Source: Neocallimastix lanati (nom. inval.) (taxonomy: Eukaryota; Neocallimastigomycota; Neocallimastigomycetes; Neocallimastigales; Neocallimastigaceae). Taken from it: a DNA stretch of 64,000 nt. The translations under genes and the position numbers were made by a program. Each line of letters begins with the position of its first letter. The first letter of the stretch is position 1. Below the pieces are notes generated by a model that was given only the letters and a program-made list of their open reading frames with translations, was not told the origin of the DNA and made no database searches. Where the stretch lies: contig JACVTC010000040.1 of the NCBI GenBank assembly GCA_016946835.1, positions 695,001 through 759,000 on the forward strand, read 5' to 3'. Shown in pieces: positions 39,701 through 50,537 of this stretch.

Positions 39701-41098
39701 AATAATTGCATCATAAAAAGGATCGTCTTTATCGGAAATTTTAAAATCAGTAATAAATTCAACAGAACCAAGTTTAACAGCTAAGCGAACAATATCATAA
39801 ACACGACTTATATCATCAACCATCGCTTGTCTAATTGTACTTTTATCATGGCCAATAATTTTATAATTTTTAACAAATTTATTTAAAAATTTACATGATA
39901 TTAAATTTGCATTACTACACGCGTCTATAAAAATTGAAGCAGGATAGCCATTAATATATCCACGTACAACTGCAATATCATGTTCGTGTACAATATTATT
40001 ATTATTATTTAAATTATTAGCTATTTTACTATTATAATTAATATCACTATAATTTTCATTGTTACTACTATTATCGTTATTATTATAGTTATTATCTATA
40101 GTAGAATTAGCAGCATTAATGATATTTTCATTATTTTGCTTTGAATTCTTAATACCTTTAATTAATTCATCTTTAGAAATTTTTGAAATGTTAAGGAGTT
40201 GTCCAATTGTAATATTTGCTGGAATATTTAATAAATCTTCGCAAATATTATATTGCTCGCGGTTTCTCATCATCTGTATGGTAGGTTTTTGTTTCTTTTC
40301 TTTTTCCGTTAAATTTTTATTCTTCATTTTGTCCATATTATTAACATTATTAACTGTCTTCATATTATTAATTTTATTACTTGAATCATTATCATTAATT
40401 TTATTCTTAATTCTTTCTCTTTGCTGTGCGTTATTATGAACTTCATTTTTTTCATTTTTATTTTCATTATTATTATCAATTTTAATATTATTGTTAAGGA
40501 CTTTTTTATTTATTCTTCTCGTAGGTTTAATAATTCGTTTGTTATTTATAATATTATCAGTGGAATTATTATTTTGGATAGGATTACTAATATTATTTAT
40601 ATTATCAAATATTTTACTTTGAGGAATAGTTTGTGAATTATTAATGGAAGTTTTGTCATAATTATTCGTTATATTGCGTAACTTCTTATTAGCGTTTGTT
40701 AATATATTATTATATTTTTCATCTCTTTCTCTTTTTGCAGCAGCTATAATTTCTTCCAAATTGTTATGATTGTCGTAAGAAGATACTACAACATTGTCGT
40801 CATTATAATCATTATTTTTATCATTTTCAAAATAGAATTGTTCATTATTATTTATATTATCATAATCATTATTATAATCATTATTATAATCATTATTATC
40901 ATAATGGTTAAAATTATCATTATCATAATCTTCATTATAATTATTATCATAAATATTATTGTAGTTATTATTATAATTGTTATGGTTATTACTATAATCA
41001 TTATTGAGACAAACAGTAGCAATATTGTTTTCACCATAATCATTATAGTTGGCATTTTGATTATTGGAAGTTAGCCTTCTTCCGTAATCTAGTTTTTT
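36716..41098 (-). CDS. Gypsy 1 pol: protease, reverse transcriptase, RNase H, integrase
   Basis: This polyprotein carries the replication enzymes of the element. The frame is open from the frameshift site at 41098; there is no ATG at 40759, where the codon is TTG, so entry by -1 frameshift from gag fits. A long Asn/Asp/Tyr-rich linker is followed by a retropepsin-like domain near 39920 reading FIDACSNANLI (Cys where Gly is usual). RT follows with KNGKWRLCVDFRKLND, MPFGLTNAPATFQREMNR and the catalytic YLDDIIIYSD near 38840. The RNase H has SDACGYGIGGVLL, TTELEGTAAYY and YTDHKPL. The integrase has an HHCC zinc finger (HRVGH and CKICQ) and a D-D-E core (GLDIIGP about 37530, ITDNGVQFT about 37350, LVENRNRE about 37240). 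It ends with a GPY/F module (LEPYFLGPY). No stop interrupts the roughly 1450 codons, so it may be functional. Confidence 0.95.
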   Translation of the reverse strand, partial: KKLDYGRRLTSNNQNANYNDYGENNIATVCLNNDYSNNHNNYNNNYNNIYDNNYNEDYDNDNFNHYDNNDYNNDYNNDYDNINNNEQFYFENDKNNDYNDDNVVVSSYDNHNNLEEIIAAAKRERDEKYNNILTNANKKLRNITNNYDKTSINNSQTIPQSKIFDNINNISNPIQNNNSTDNIINNKRIIKPTRRINKKVLNNNIKIDNNNENKNEKNEVHNNAQQRERIKNKINDNDSSNKINNMKTVNNVNNMDKMKNKNLTEKEKKQKPTIQMMRNREQYNICEDLLNIPANITIGQLLNISKISKDELIKGIKNSKQNNENIINAANSTIDNNYNNNDNSSNNENYSDINYNSKIANNLNNNNNIVHEHDIAVVRGYINGYPASIFIDACSNANLISCKFLNKFVKNYKIIGHDKSTIRQAMVDDISRVYDIVRLAVKLGSVEFITDFKISDKDDPFYDAIISLKTQSDNRILIDTIHKVLAYMNMDDKLVPISNIEDINTFRSQSLLCVSPEPKIDIVEATLFVDANEPNSNISAKEKDDVINSIINQLKFKNKKDYKKFCRLLKKFDDIIAISSDDLEPSKLFPHHIILEENSMPIKQKAYKISQVQSNALKEELRKLLEKKLIEPSHSPWASPVVLVLKKNGKWRLCVDFRKLNDITIKDAYALPKIREIFDALKDAKIFSSIDLFSGYHQIPMWAEDMEKTSFTTKFGNYYFKVMPFGLTNAPATFQREMNRIFFDLINDCVQIYLDDIIIYSDSFENHLIHLSKVFNILRKYNLKLNIEKCHFCQTEIEALGHKVTTDGLLPLDKKTLSIMNMTPPTNVSELRSFLGMTGYYRNFIDNYSAKSAPLCSLLRKNTPFVWTDSQNNSFQLLKNCLISAPILCYPKFDIPFIIRSDACGYGIGGVLLQLYDDNIEHPIYFVSRSLKKSEKNYTTTELEGTAAYYCLVQFEHYILGNPFKTILYTDHKPLVSIIKSCEPNTLKHQRWCDKFSKLQVDIVYHPGKANLIADALSRVVRKDFSITNVCISSNSLLNRDILFTSVNNSNSSIDSSIVNNSPIDSSILTQEENEKFISEFMYKFLTEKIVEIDNKLYFRDDNKLRKIIDYPYEKIKIITKEHRVGHEGIQKTYERIKEKYYWKNLIIDVKKYISLCKICQLNRSEPLPKPTEKYGTPVEAPFVRVGLDIIGPLKETQQGNKYIIVCVDYFTKWVEAKPLRTTTSQDVTNFLVEVFSRHGIPELIITDNGVQFTADYTKIFLDLYDVYVHFVSTYHPESNGLVENRNREIGKQLRNFSNDNKHWDILLPLALWALRTSKSAVTGYSSFELLYGRKELLPIDINLRNSILEDNSRTMDEILMERFVEHAKWVEKAAKKMHGTIHYWKTRRQAQQSMENKKNFKIGDLVKIRNHQRTKLEPYFLGPYIIKYISWNTVQLQDAMDGTKLERNVHIKNILPFNE
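41066..41098 (-). promoter_or_regulatory. Gypsy 1 -1 ribosomal frameshift signal
   Basis: On the element strand the gag frame ends ACA AAA AAC TAG, so the slippery heptamer A AAA AAC (41098-41092) lies in the correct phase with the stop as the very next codon. A -1 slip continues KKLDYGRRLTS into the open pol frame. After an 8-nt spacer comes the hairpin GGAAG (41083-41079), an 8-nt loop and CTTCC (41070-41066). The stem is short (5 bp); a pseudoknot could not be tested. Confidence 0.82.
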
Positions 41099-42048
41099 GT
41101 ATTTTGATTATTGTTTTGTTGGTATCTAAGTTGTGGGCATTACCTAATAATATGGCCAGGCTCATGGCACCAATAACATACTTTTATATGTAGGTTCTCT
41201 AAACCCCTAGTAATATCATCAACACTATTTAGACCATTATTATTGTTAGGAGTATTATTAATATTTCTTGGAACCTTTGTATTATTCATCCTATTTAATG
41301 TATTATTATTAATATTATTATAGTTGTTATAATTATTGTTAAAATTATTACTCCTCTGTAATTCATTATTTAAATTCCTATTTTTATTTTGTAAATTGGT
41401 ATTTAAGAATGAGTTATAATTATTATTTAATTGATTAAAGTTTTGGTTGGATCTATATCTACTAATAAAAGGATAATTATTTTGGATATTATTATTGTTA
41501 AATTTTCTACCCTTTTGTATTGAGCGACTTCCAAGTTTTATTCTTTCTACTTTTTCCGCAATTTTACAAGCAGCTTCAATAGTCTTGGCTTCTTCATAGG
41601 CTACCTTTTCATAAATATCAGTTCGACTACGTATAGAATTCTCGTAATCGTAGACTGATAATTTAGCTTTATTATCTGTAGAGAGCTGGCAGTAGTAATC
41701 TAAGTACCTATCGTTGAATTCCCTGACACTTTCATTTGGCATAATTAGTAAAGTTTTTAATTCCCTAAATCTTTCATCTTCGTTTAGATGATACCTTTCC
41801 AGGAGAATATCTCTACACTCTTCTAAATTTAAAATTCTGTTTGCTTCTACGAATTTGTCGCTCACAATTTGGGTGGCTTCTTCTACAGTTCCTGCCAAAA
41901 TGAACTGAAATTTTTCTTCGTCATCAGTAACCTTTTCCATCTTTAACCAATTTTTCATAAGAATGTACCAAGCTTTTACATTCTTATTATTTCCACCTAT
42001 AATTGGGAGTGGAATTTTTCTTCCTTCACGGTTGGAGCTCATCTTCAT
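41089..42048 (-). CDS. Gypsy 1 gag (capsid/nucleocapsid) with in-frame TAA in the zinc knuckle
   Basis: This is the structural protein of the virus-like particle. ATG at 42048 lies about 0.5 kb inside the 5' LTR. Residues 1 to about 180 form a capsid-like helical region (VKAWYILMKNWLKMEKV, VREFNDRYLDYYCQL). An Asn-rich region follows, then a CCHC zinc knuckle CYWCHEPGHIIR. The next codon is TAA (41142-41140), directly before the final knuckle Cys. Beyond it the frame continues CPQLRYQQNNNQNTKN to the TAG at 41089, which adjoins the frameshift heptamer. The 302-aa frame thus lacks the last zinc ligand unless the stop is read through; the second Gypsy element has an uninterrupted knuckle at the same place. 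A recent nonsense mutation, sequencing error or readthrough are all possible. Confidence 0.9.
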
Positions 42049-42100
42049 ATTTTATTAAATGAATATATTGTATGTGTATATGTATTTTTTTTTTTTTTTA

Positions 42101-42101
<1 letters not shown>

Positions 42102-42152
<51 letters not shown>
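42102..42152. repeat. TTA microsatellite in Gypsy leader
   Basis: About 17 TTA units just upstream (element sense) of the gag start codon, next to a T-run. Confidence 0.93.
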
Positions 42153-42154
<2 letters not shown>

Positions 42155-42337
42155 ATTTTAAAGTTAATGATTAACAACTATCTACTAAGATATACTAAGA
42201 TAAATTATTTCCTAACCCTAAAGTTATATTATTATTAATTAATAATTATTTCCTAATTAGTAAAAATTTTATTTACACTAAATTTTGCATTAAACAAAAA
42301 TTAATTATTAAATTTTAAATATGAAATTTATTGATAA

Positions 42338-42418
42338 TATTGTAGTATATGAATATAGGTTAATCGTTTTTATTCTGGTTCGATTTCCCAGTCTCCTACT
42401 TCATATTTTACTACAATA
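42338..42418 (-). other. Long imperfect hairpin in Gypsy leader
   Basis: TATTGTAGTA (42338-42347) pairs with TACTACAATA (42409-42418). With a two-base bulge the stem continues by ATGAA/TTCAT inside. The apical part holds a small CTGG/CCAG hairpin. It is about 80 nt, between the primer-binding site and gag. It resembles a tRNA T-arm by the word GGTTCGATTT but is not a tRNA. Confidence 0.5.
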
Positions 42419-42556
42419 ACTCTAACACTAAATTTAATTAAAATGTTGAGAAACGACGTCTTTAACCTCTAAACGCAATTTCTCCGAAATCTAACTAAAT
42501 AATAAATATTAATTACAATTAATAACTATACACTAATAAACCTATTTTTAACTACA

Positions 42557-42574
42557 ACCTCACACTTCGCACCA
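42557..42574 (-). other. Primer-binding site (tRNA primer), Gypsy 1
   Basis: The element strand reads TGGTGCGAAGTGTGAGG, starting 10 nt inside the 5' LTR. The leading TGG complements a tRNA CCA end, and a C falls at the place expected for tRNA position 61. Which tRNA serves as primer cannot be said without the tRNA set. Confidence 0.6.
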
Positions 42575-42584
42575 ATTTTTAATG

Positions 42585-43420
<836 letters not shown>

Positions 43421-43506
43421 TTCAATTTAAGAAATTTTTAGATGGATGAAGATACGACCCCCACAAGTATCATATCTTCACGATTTTTCCCTCTGGGTTT
43501 TGCATG

Positions 43507-43535
43507 AATGGTTAGGGGTTAAACGATACTCAGGT
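43507..43535 (+). repeat. 29-bp repeat, copy 2
   Basis: Identical to 28135-28163 (core GGTTAGGGGTTAAACG, ending CTCAGGT). The flanks differ at both ends. It lies 90 bp from the end of the TTA array. Confidence 0.9.
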
Positions 43536-43829
43536 GTAATAGCAAGATGATTTAAAGTAATGATTTTAGTTGCTTTATCATGGCATTAAGTATAGGTCTA
43601 TTATTATTATTTCATTGATATCCATTATAAATAATACTATAAAGAGTGGTATAAATATATAAATATTTATTATTAATAATACTTACAATAATAGTATTAA
43701 TATATTGATATCTGTTATATACTTACAATAATAATAATGATATATTGATATCTATTATAAGTAATACGATAAATAATTGTATAAATATATTGATATCTAT
43801 TATAAATAATACTATAAATAATAGTAATA

Positions 43830-44090
43830 GCAATAATAAAAAAAAATAGTAATAATGGTAATAGTAATAGAAATAGTAATAGAAATAGTAATAGAAATAG
43901 TAATAGAAATAGTAATAGAAATAGTAATACTAATAGTAAATAGAAATAGTAATAATAATAGTAATAATAATAGTAATAATAATAGTAATAGAAATAGTAA
44001 TACTAATAGTAAATAGAAATAGTAATAATAATATTAATAATAATAATAGTAATAGAAATAGTAATAATAATAATAATAATAATAGTAATA
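43830..44090. repeat. AATAGTAATAGA minisatellite
   Basis: About 20 degenerate 9-12 bp units built from AATAGT and AATAGAAATAGT, followed by a TTA tract at about 44212-44257. Confidence 0.88.
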
Positions 44091-44210
44091 GTAACTCTAA
44101 TACTTCTACTTTTTATTAATAATAATAGTTATAATAGTCCTAATAATAATAATAAATAAAAATAACAATTAATTAATTTTACTGTATTTATATATATATA
44201 TATATATATA

Positions 44211-44261
<51 letters not shown>

Positions 44262-44826
44262 AATTATTATTAATATCAATTGTTAATTGGATTTCTGTTT
44301 TATAAGTATATTATAATTTAATATAAAATATATATAATATAAAAAAGCATATGTACACTATTTATTATTTATTAAGTATACGTAAGAACGTAGGCTAAAA
44401 GGTAAAGAGGATATTATCTTCGAATTTTTTTTTTTTTTTTTAAAAAAAAATAAATTTTAAATTATATTAAATGCTAATGCATAGAAATTAATATAATAGG
44501 AAAAATATTAATAATATTCATTAAATATATATACTTTTCTTTAATATATTTGCATATATTAAAGAAAATGGTCAATTTTTTTGATATTTAAAAATTTGAT
44601 AAAATTTTAAAATAAAATAATATATGATGAGCATTAGAAAATTTTTTTCCATTTTTAAATAATATAATGTAAAATACGTTAAAATGAAAGTGAATACCTT
44701 GCTTTAAATATATATAGAGCTTATGAGAAATAATTATAAAAACATATGTTTTTAACCTATATTATTACTTTTCATTTAAGTCAATAAAATCACATTCTTC
44801 ACAACTATAAGCACCAAATAACTCGT

Positions 44827-44871
<45 letters not shown>

Positions 44872-45187
44872 TTTTGGAAAATAAAATTTTAAACTTTCAT
44901 TTTATATTTAAAATTTAATTCTTTTGCTATTTTTCAATTTTTTATATTATATTATATTATATTATTATTATTATATATATATAACTGTAATTATTGAATA
45001 TAATATAATAATATCTGTTAATCACATACGATTAAATATATTTATATCCTTTAGCCACAGTATTAATGTTAAAAATGAAATCTATTAAATTTATAAATAA
45101 AATTGTTCTATATGACGTGATGAGTATATAGTATAATATTTTCCAGAAAAAATATATACTTGAACAATAAATCAATAGTAATTAATG

Positions 45188-45226
<39 letters not shown>

Positions 45227-48200
45227 GATAATAAATTGTTATTCAGATGTTAAATTAATTTTAATGTAAATATATAATTATAAAATAAATTAGTAATAGC
45301 AATAATAATAGTAAAAAAAAAAAAAAAAAAAAAAAGTAAATAGAAAAAAAAAGGACAATTCTTTCAAAGAAAAAAAGAAGTAAAATAAAATTTATTTATG
45401 TTATTATCCTTTTATTACACATAATAAAACAAATAATTATATTAATAAAAAAAATAATAATGAATTAATCATTGTTAATCAAAATTATATATCTAATGTC
45501 AACTTCAAAAATAGCCACATTTTGAGTATTTTTTTTTTTACAAAAAAAAATAATACCTGTTTAATATATTTATTTAAACAAATAAATAAAATATATATTG
45601 ATATACTATATTTATATATATTAAAAAAAAAAAGATGAGTAAAATTTTTATTTTCTATATTTTCATTAATATTTTGAATGAGAAGAAACAATATACTTTT
45701 TTTTAAATTGATATCCTTTATATCATTTTCAAAATATAGAATACTACATTATAAATTTCATTAGAATAGATAAATTATATTTAGTATTAATAAAGTTAAT
45801 AAAATATAAATATAATTATATTATAATATTATATTTAAAATTATATTCAAAATTAAATTAATCATAAGTTTTAATATTTTTTTTTGTATAAATTTTGAAT
45901 TATTGAAATAAAAAAAAAAATTAATATATTATTATTATTATAAAATTAATATTTATTTAACAAAAACAACCTAAATCAAAAAAAAAAAAATTTAATATTT
46001 AATAAAATTTATATTGGAAAAATAATTATTATGTTAATATTTAAAATTATGGTAATATTAGATTCAAGATTATTGGCTAATATTCTTTTTATGTATTTAT
46101 TTAATTGAATGTTTTTAGGAAATAAAAAAATTATTTAAAAAAATTTCTAAATTTGGATTTTTGTTATTAAAAAATATTTTTACCTTTTATGGAAAATATT
46201 TACTAACTATGAGAATGGATTATTTTAGTGTAACATTTCATTATTCATTTTAATATGAATAAATTGACAATTAATTTCATATAATATTCAATATATTGAA
46301 TATCATAAATTATTAAATCGACTTTTAATTAAAAAATTAATAAATACTTTTGACTAATAAATTCAATAATGTATTGACATAAAATATAAAAAATATAATT
46401 AATAAAATAGATAAAATAAATATAATATCAATAAAATCAAGTGTTACAGAATAGTTTATATAATAAATAATTAAAACTGATATGGAATATATGATTACTG
46501 ATATAATAATAAATAATAATAAATAATAAATAATATAATAAATATTAATAATTATAAATAACGTAGATAAAGAAAATAATAATTATATATCGATCATAAA
46601 TAAAATTACTTAAAAAAGTATATATAAATAAAAATTGTTATTTTACATATAAAGAATATCAAGAAGAATTGATGGCTATAATTAGGTGAATATTATTATA
46701 ACATAAAAATAATTATTAAAAACAAATATATATAGAAAACGTATAATTTAATAAATTCAATAATTATCATTTTATATAAATAATTAAAAATTATTAGGTT
46801 ATTTTATATAAATTTTTTATATTCGCATAAAATATTTCTGTAATTTAATGTATCTCCATTAATAATAATATTTAATATTGTGATATTGTCAATTACAGAA
46901 ATTACTGATAAATATTTATAAAGGTTTTATATTATAAATTATATATTTAATAATTTTATAAATAATTTTGTTTTAGAAAAAAGAAACCAACCATATTTAA
47001 TGAGATCGAACTTTAAAAGTATAAATTTTTTTTTATTGAGATTATTACTCATTATAAATATAATATTTTAATTAATATATTAAATATATTATTATTCTAT
47101 TCATATAATATATTTAAATTAAAAATACATATATTACATTATTAATAAATTTATGTGTAACTAAAATAAATGAAGTTTTTTTAAATTTAAAAAAAAAAAG
47201 GAATCAACTAATGTAACCAATTTAATAAAAATTTAGAATAAAATATATAGAATATGCAAAGCATTTTGCTTAATTAAAATTTTTTTATTTATTTAACTTA
47301 TCTAAAGTTATATATTTTCTGTTCATTTAATTTATTCATATTTTAAAGATATAAATTATATTTAAACTAGTATATTTATAATAAAACTAGTATATAATAA
47401 TAAAAAATTACTAAAATTGTTTATTTTTTTATTATTTTATTCATTAAAATATATACAATTATTATTAAATATATTAGCAATACATATATATAAATATAAA
47501 TGGATAATAAATTGTTTTAATACTATATGTATTGTATTATTTTATTTTATTAATTTTTTTATTATTAAAAAAATAAATTTAAAAAAAATTTTGTTATATA
47601 AGCTTTTTTTTTTCTCAAAAAAAAAATTTTTTTTAAACTTTTTAAAAATAATAATAAATAAATAAATAAAAAAAAAAAAAAAAAAAATGGTTTGATTACT
47701 GGAATATTATTCTTTAAAAAAAATGTAGAAAATTCAAAAAATATATTAATTTATATAATAATTAATAATTATTATTTTATTATTAATTATAAAAATGAAA
47801 AATATTCTCAAAAAATAATAAATAACAAATTAGAAATATAGATAAATTCATTTGTATTAACATTTTTTATAAAGTCACATTTATATTTAATTATTTATTT
47901 AATTTTTTTTTTTAGATAAAAATAATACATATGTATAAATTAATCCTAAAATTTCAAATAATACAAATTATTTTAGTTAATTTATATATATATATTTTTT
48001 GAATTCCATATTTTAATTTTCATTTTACAATATAATGTAATAATTTGAACATAATATACTTTTGATACAATACACAATCTATATATATATATATATAATA
48101 CATTCGCATTTTATACATACGCATTATGTCAATCTTATTGATTCGTTTTATATACTGAACATACGCATTTAAATTATATATAAAAAATTTTGTTAATATA

Positions 48201-48841
48201 TTTTTATTTTAAAGATTTCTTATTCATAAAGGAACAATTTTTATATTTTTTAAGAAGATTATAAAATTACATATTACATTATTTTTTATTTATTTATTTA
48301 TTTATTTATTACTTTTAAATTGAACAAAAATTAAACAAGAATTGTTATTTAATATTTTTTTCTATATTTCAATTAAGTACTTTAAATTTTATCAAATAAA
48401 AAGATAAAAAGTATATATATTTAACATTATGAATTGTTAATATTCTTATTATGAACCAAAAAGTACTTTAATGAAAAACGATAATATTAATATTAATTCT
48501 TTTTATATATATATATATATATTTATTATAGAAATCTTTATAGAATAGTAAATTATTATAATTATTATACTATTATATAAAATATTATAAAACAAAATAG
48601 AAAAATAAATAAATAATAAAAATAGCTTTATTCATAATCAAATAGTACTTTATGATATATATATATAGATATAGATATATGTAAATTATATATAAATTCA
48701 AATATATATATTATTTTTATGATACTATGATAATATTCAAATTTTATAAAATAAAAGTTTTTCAAACCACTATTAATTGTAAAAATATTAAAAATAAAAT
48801 AATAATAATAGTAAAAAGGAAAAGGAAAAGGAAAAGAAAAG

Positions 48842-48879
<38 letters not shown>

Positions 48880-48985
48880 AAAAAATAAAAATAAAAAATT
48901 AAAGAAAATATTATATTTTATAATTAATGAACTTAACTAAAAAAATTTTATAATAATCAAAATAATAATAATAGAGAAAAATTAA

Positions 48986-49016
<31 letters not shown>

Positions 49017-49084
49017 CTATATAGAAATTTTATTATAATTTTTTTTCTTTATTTTTTTCAAAAATATAAATTGAATTTAGTAAT

Positions 49085-49231
49085 ATGAATCTTATTGATA
49101 GCAATTATTCACATTTTTTTAAGTTAAATACATATTGTTCATTAATGCACATGAATAGAAAAAAAAATATTCAAAAATTATATATTAATACAGACATAAA
49201 GTTTCAAAATTTTCATTTGTCAAAAAATTAA
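49085..49231 (+). CDS. Upstream ORF, 48 codons, before the zinc-finger gene
   Basis: ATG at 49085 opens MNLIDSNYSHFFKLNTYCSL and ends with TAA at 49229-49231, 10 nt before the main ATG at 49242, in another frame. It could be a translation-repressing upstream ORF if transcription starts upstream. With no transcript data it could also be chance. Confidence 0.35.
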   Translation: MNLIDSNYSHFFKLNTYCSLMHMNRKKNIQKLYINTDIKFQNFHLSKN

Positions 49232-49241
49232 TAGTGTTAAT

Positions 49242-50331
49242 ATGGATACTAATGCTAATAGTGATTCATTTAATAAAGAATCCAAAAAGGTTTCTTTTAA
49301 TGCTATGTCATTACATACCATTGTTAATAATAATTTAAATGAAAATACAACAGGAAATAGTGAAAATTATCAACAAGAAAAAGAAGAAAAAAATACTTTC
49401 TGGAATGAAAATTTACCATTTATAGATTCATCAAGAACATTACCAGCTCTAACTGCACCAACAACTTCATCATTATCTATTACAACTTTATTAAATACTT
49501 CTATCTCTTCAACAATATCATCACCTTGTTCAAAAAAGTTAAATCATTCTCCAAATATTTCAAATATATCATCATCGGCCATTAATAAGCAATGTAATAT
49601 GCCTTATACTAATTACAGTGATAACTCATATAATCGATGCATATCCACAGTTAATGAACACAACTCAGAAGAATCACCATTTTATATTAATGATGAATCT
49701 CAATTTAAAATAAAAGGACATTCATCAAAAATTGTCAGACAATTTATTAAAAGTGATATTACAAATGAAAATTATTCATTTCATAATGCCAATATTCTCC
49801 ATCAGAAATATATTAATAAAACAGGTAAATACTAAATATTGCTTTCGTTATTTATTTTTTAAAATTATATATATATATATAAATTTATATAATTAAATTT
49901 ATTAATAACCAACGAATATATTAATTATACTTATAATGTAATTATTATAGATACTTTTAATAATGACCAATACGATTTGTCAAATTCTAATGATTTCCAC
50001 AATAAAAAAAGTAATCTGGAAATATATAGATGTAAAATAAATGTTAATAAAGACGATAATTATTATTATAATAATTATAATAATGATAATGGAAATGATA
50101 ATAATATGAATGAAGAAAGATCATATATCAAAGGTAATATTTCAAATACTGTTCCAAATTATAATCAATTTAAAAATAACGATGAATCAGTGGTTTACTC
50201 AAAGAGTCTTATGAATAATTATAATAATGATTCACTACTAATAAACACAAGTAATACTCAAATTAATTCTTCAATTTCAATAATGCTAAATTCAGAAGAT
50301 CATCATTCTTCTATATCATATAAAATTTATA

Positions 50332-50376
<45 letters not shown>

Positions 50377-50445
50377 TTTTAAATTATAATTTTAATAATA
50401 ATAATAATAATAATAATGATAATAATAATATTTTAAATTATAATT

Positions 50446-50484
<39 letters not shown>

Positions 50485-50499
50485 TTTTAAATTATAATT

Positions 50500-50537
<38 letters not shown>

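Larger units (their letters stand above)
42049..42584 (-). other. Gypsy 1, 5' leader
   Basis: The leader between the 5' LTR and gag contains the primer-binding site, a TTA tract (42102-42152) and a long imperfect hairpin (42338-42418). Packaging signals would be expected here by analogy with other LTR elements; none is proven by the sequence. Confidence 0.6.

Noticed and set aside
40852-41074. Ile/Met-rich frames on both strands near the gag-pol junction
   Set aside because: Other-frame readings of the Asn/Asp/Tyr-rich pol linker.
42360-42420. Possible tRNA gene (word GGTTCGATTTCC resembling a B box)
   Set aside because: The T-loop would have eight bases, there is no A box or anticodon arm, and the flanking stem does not make an acceptor stem. 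Treated as a leader hairpin instead.
43830-44090. Possible CRISPR-like array
   Set aside because: The short degenerate units have no unique spacers; it is a simple minisatellite in eukaryotic DNA.
45485-45691. 68-codon minus-strand frame; also 47417-47665 plus strand
   Set aside because: Phe/Ile/Lys/Tyr strings across A/T runs with no domain, conserved motif or splice-linked partner.
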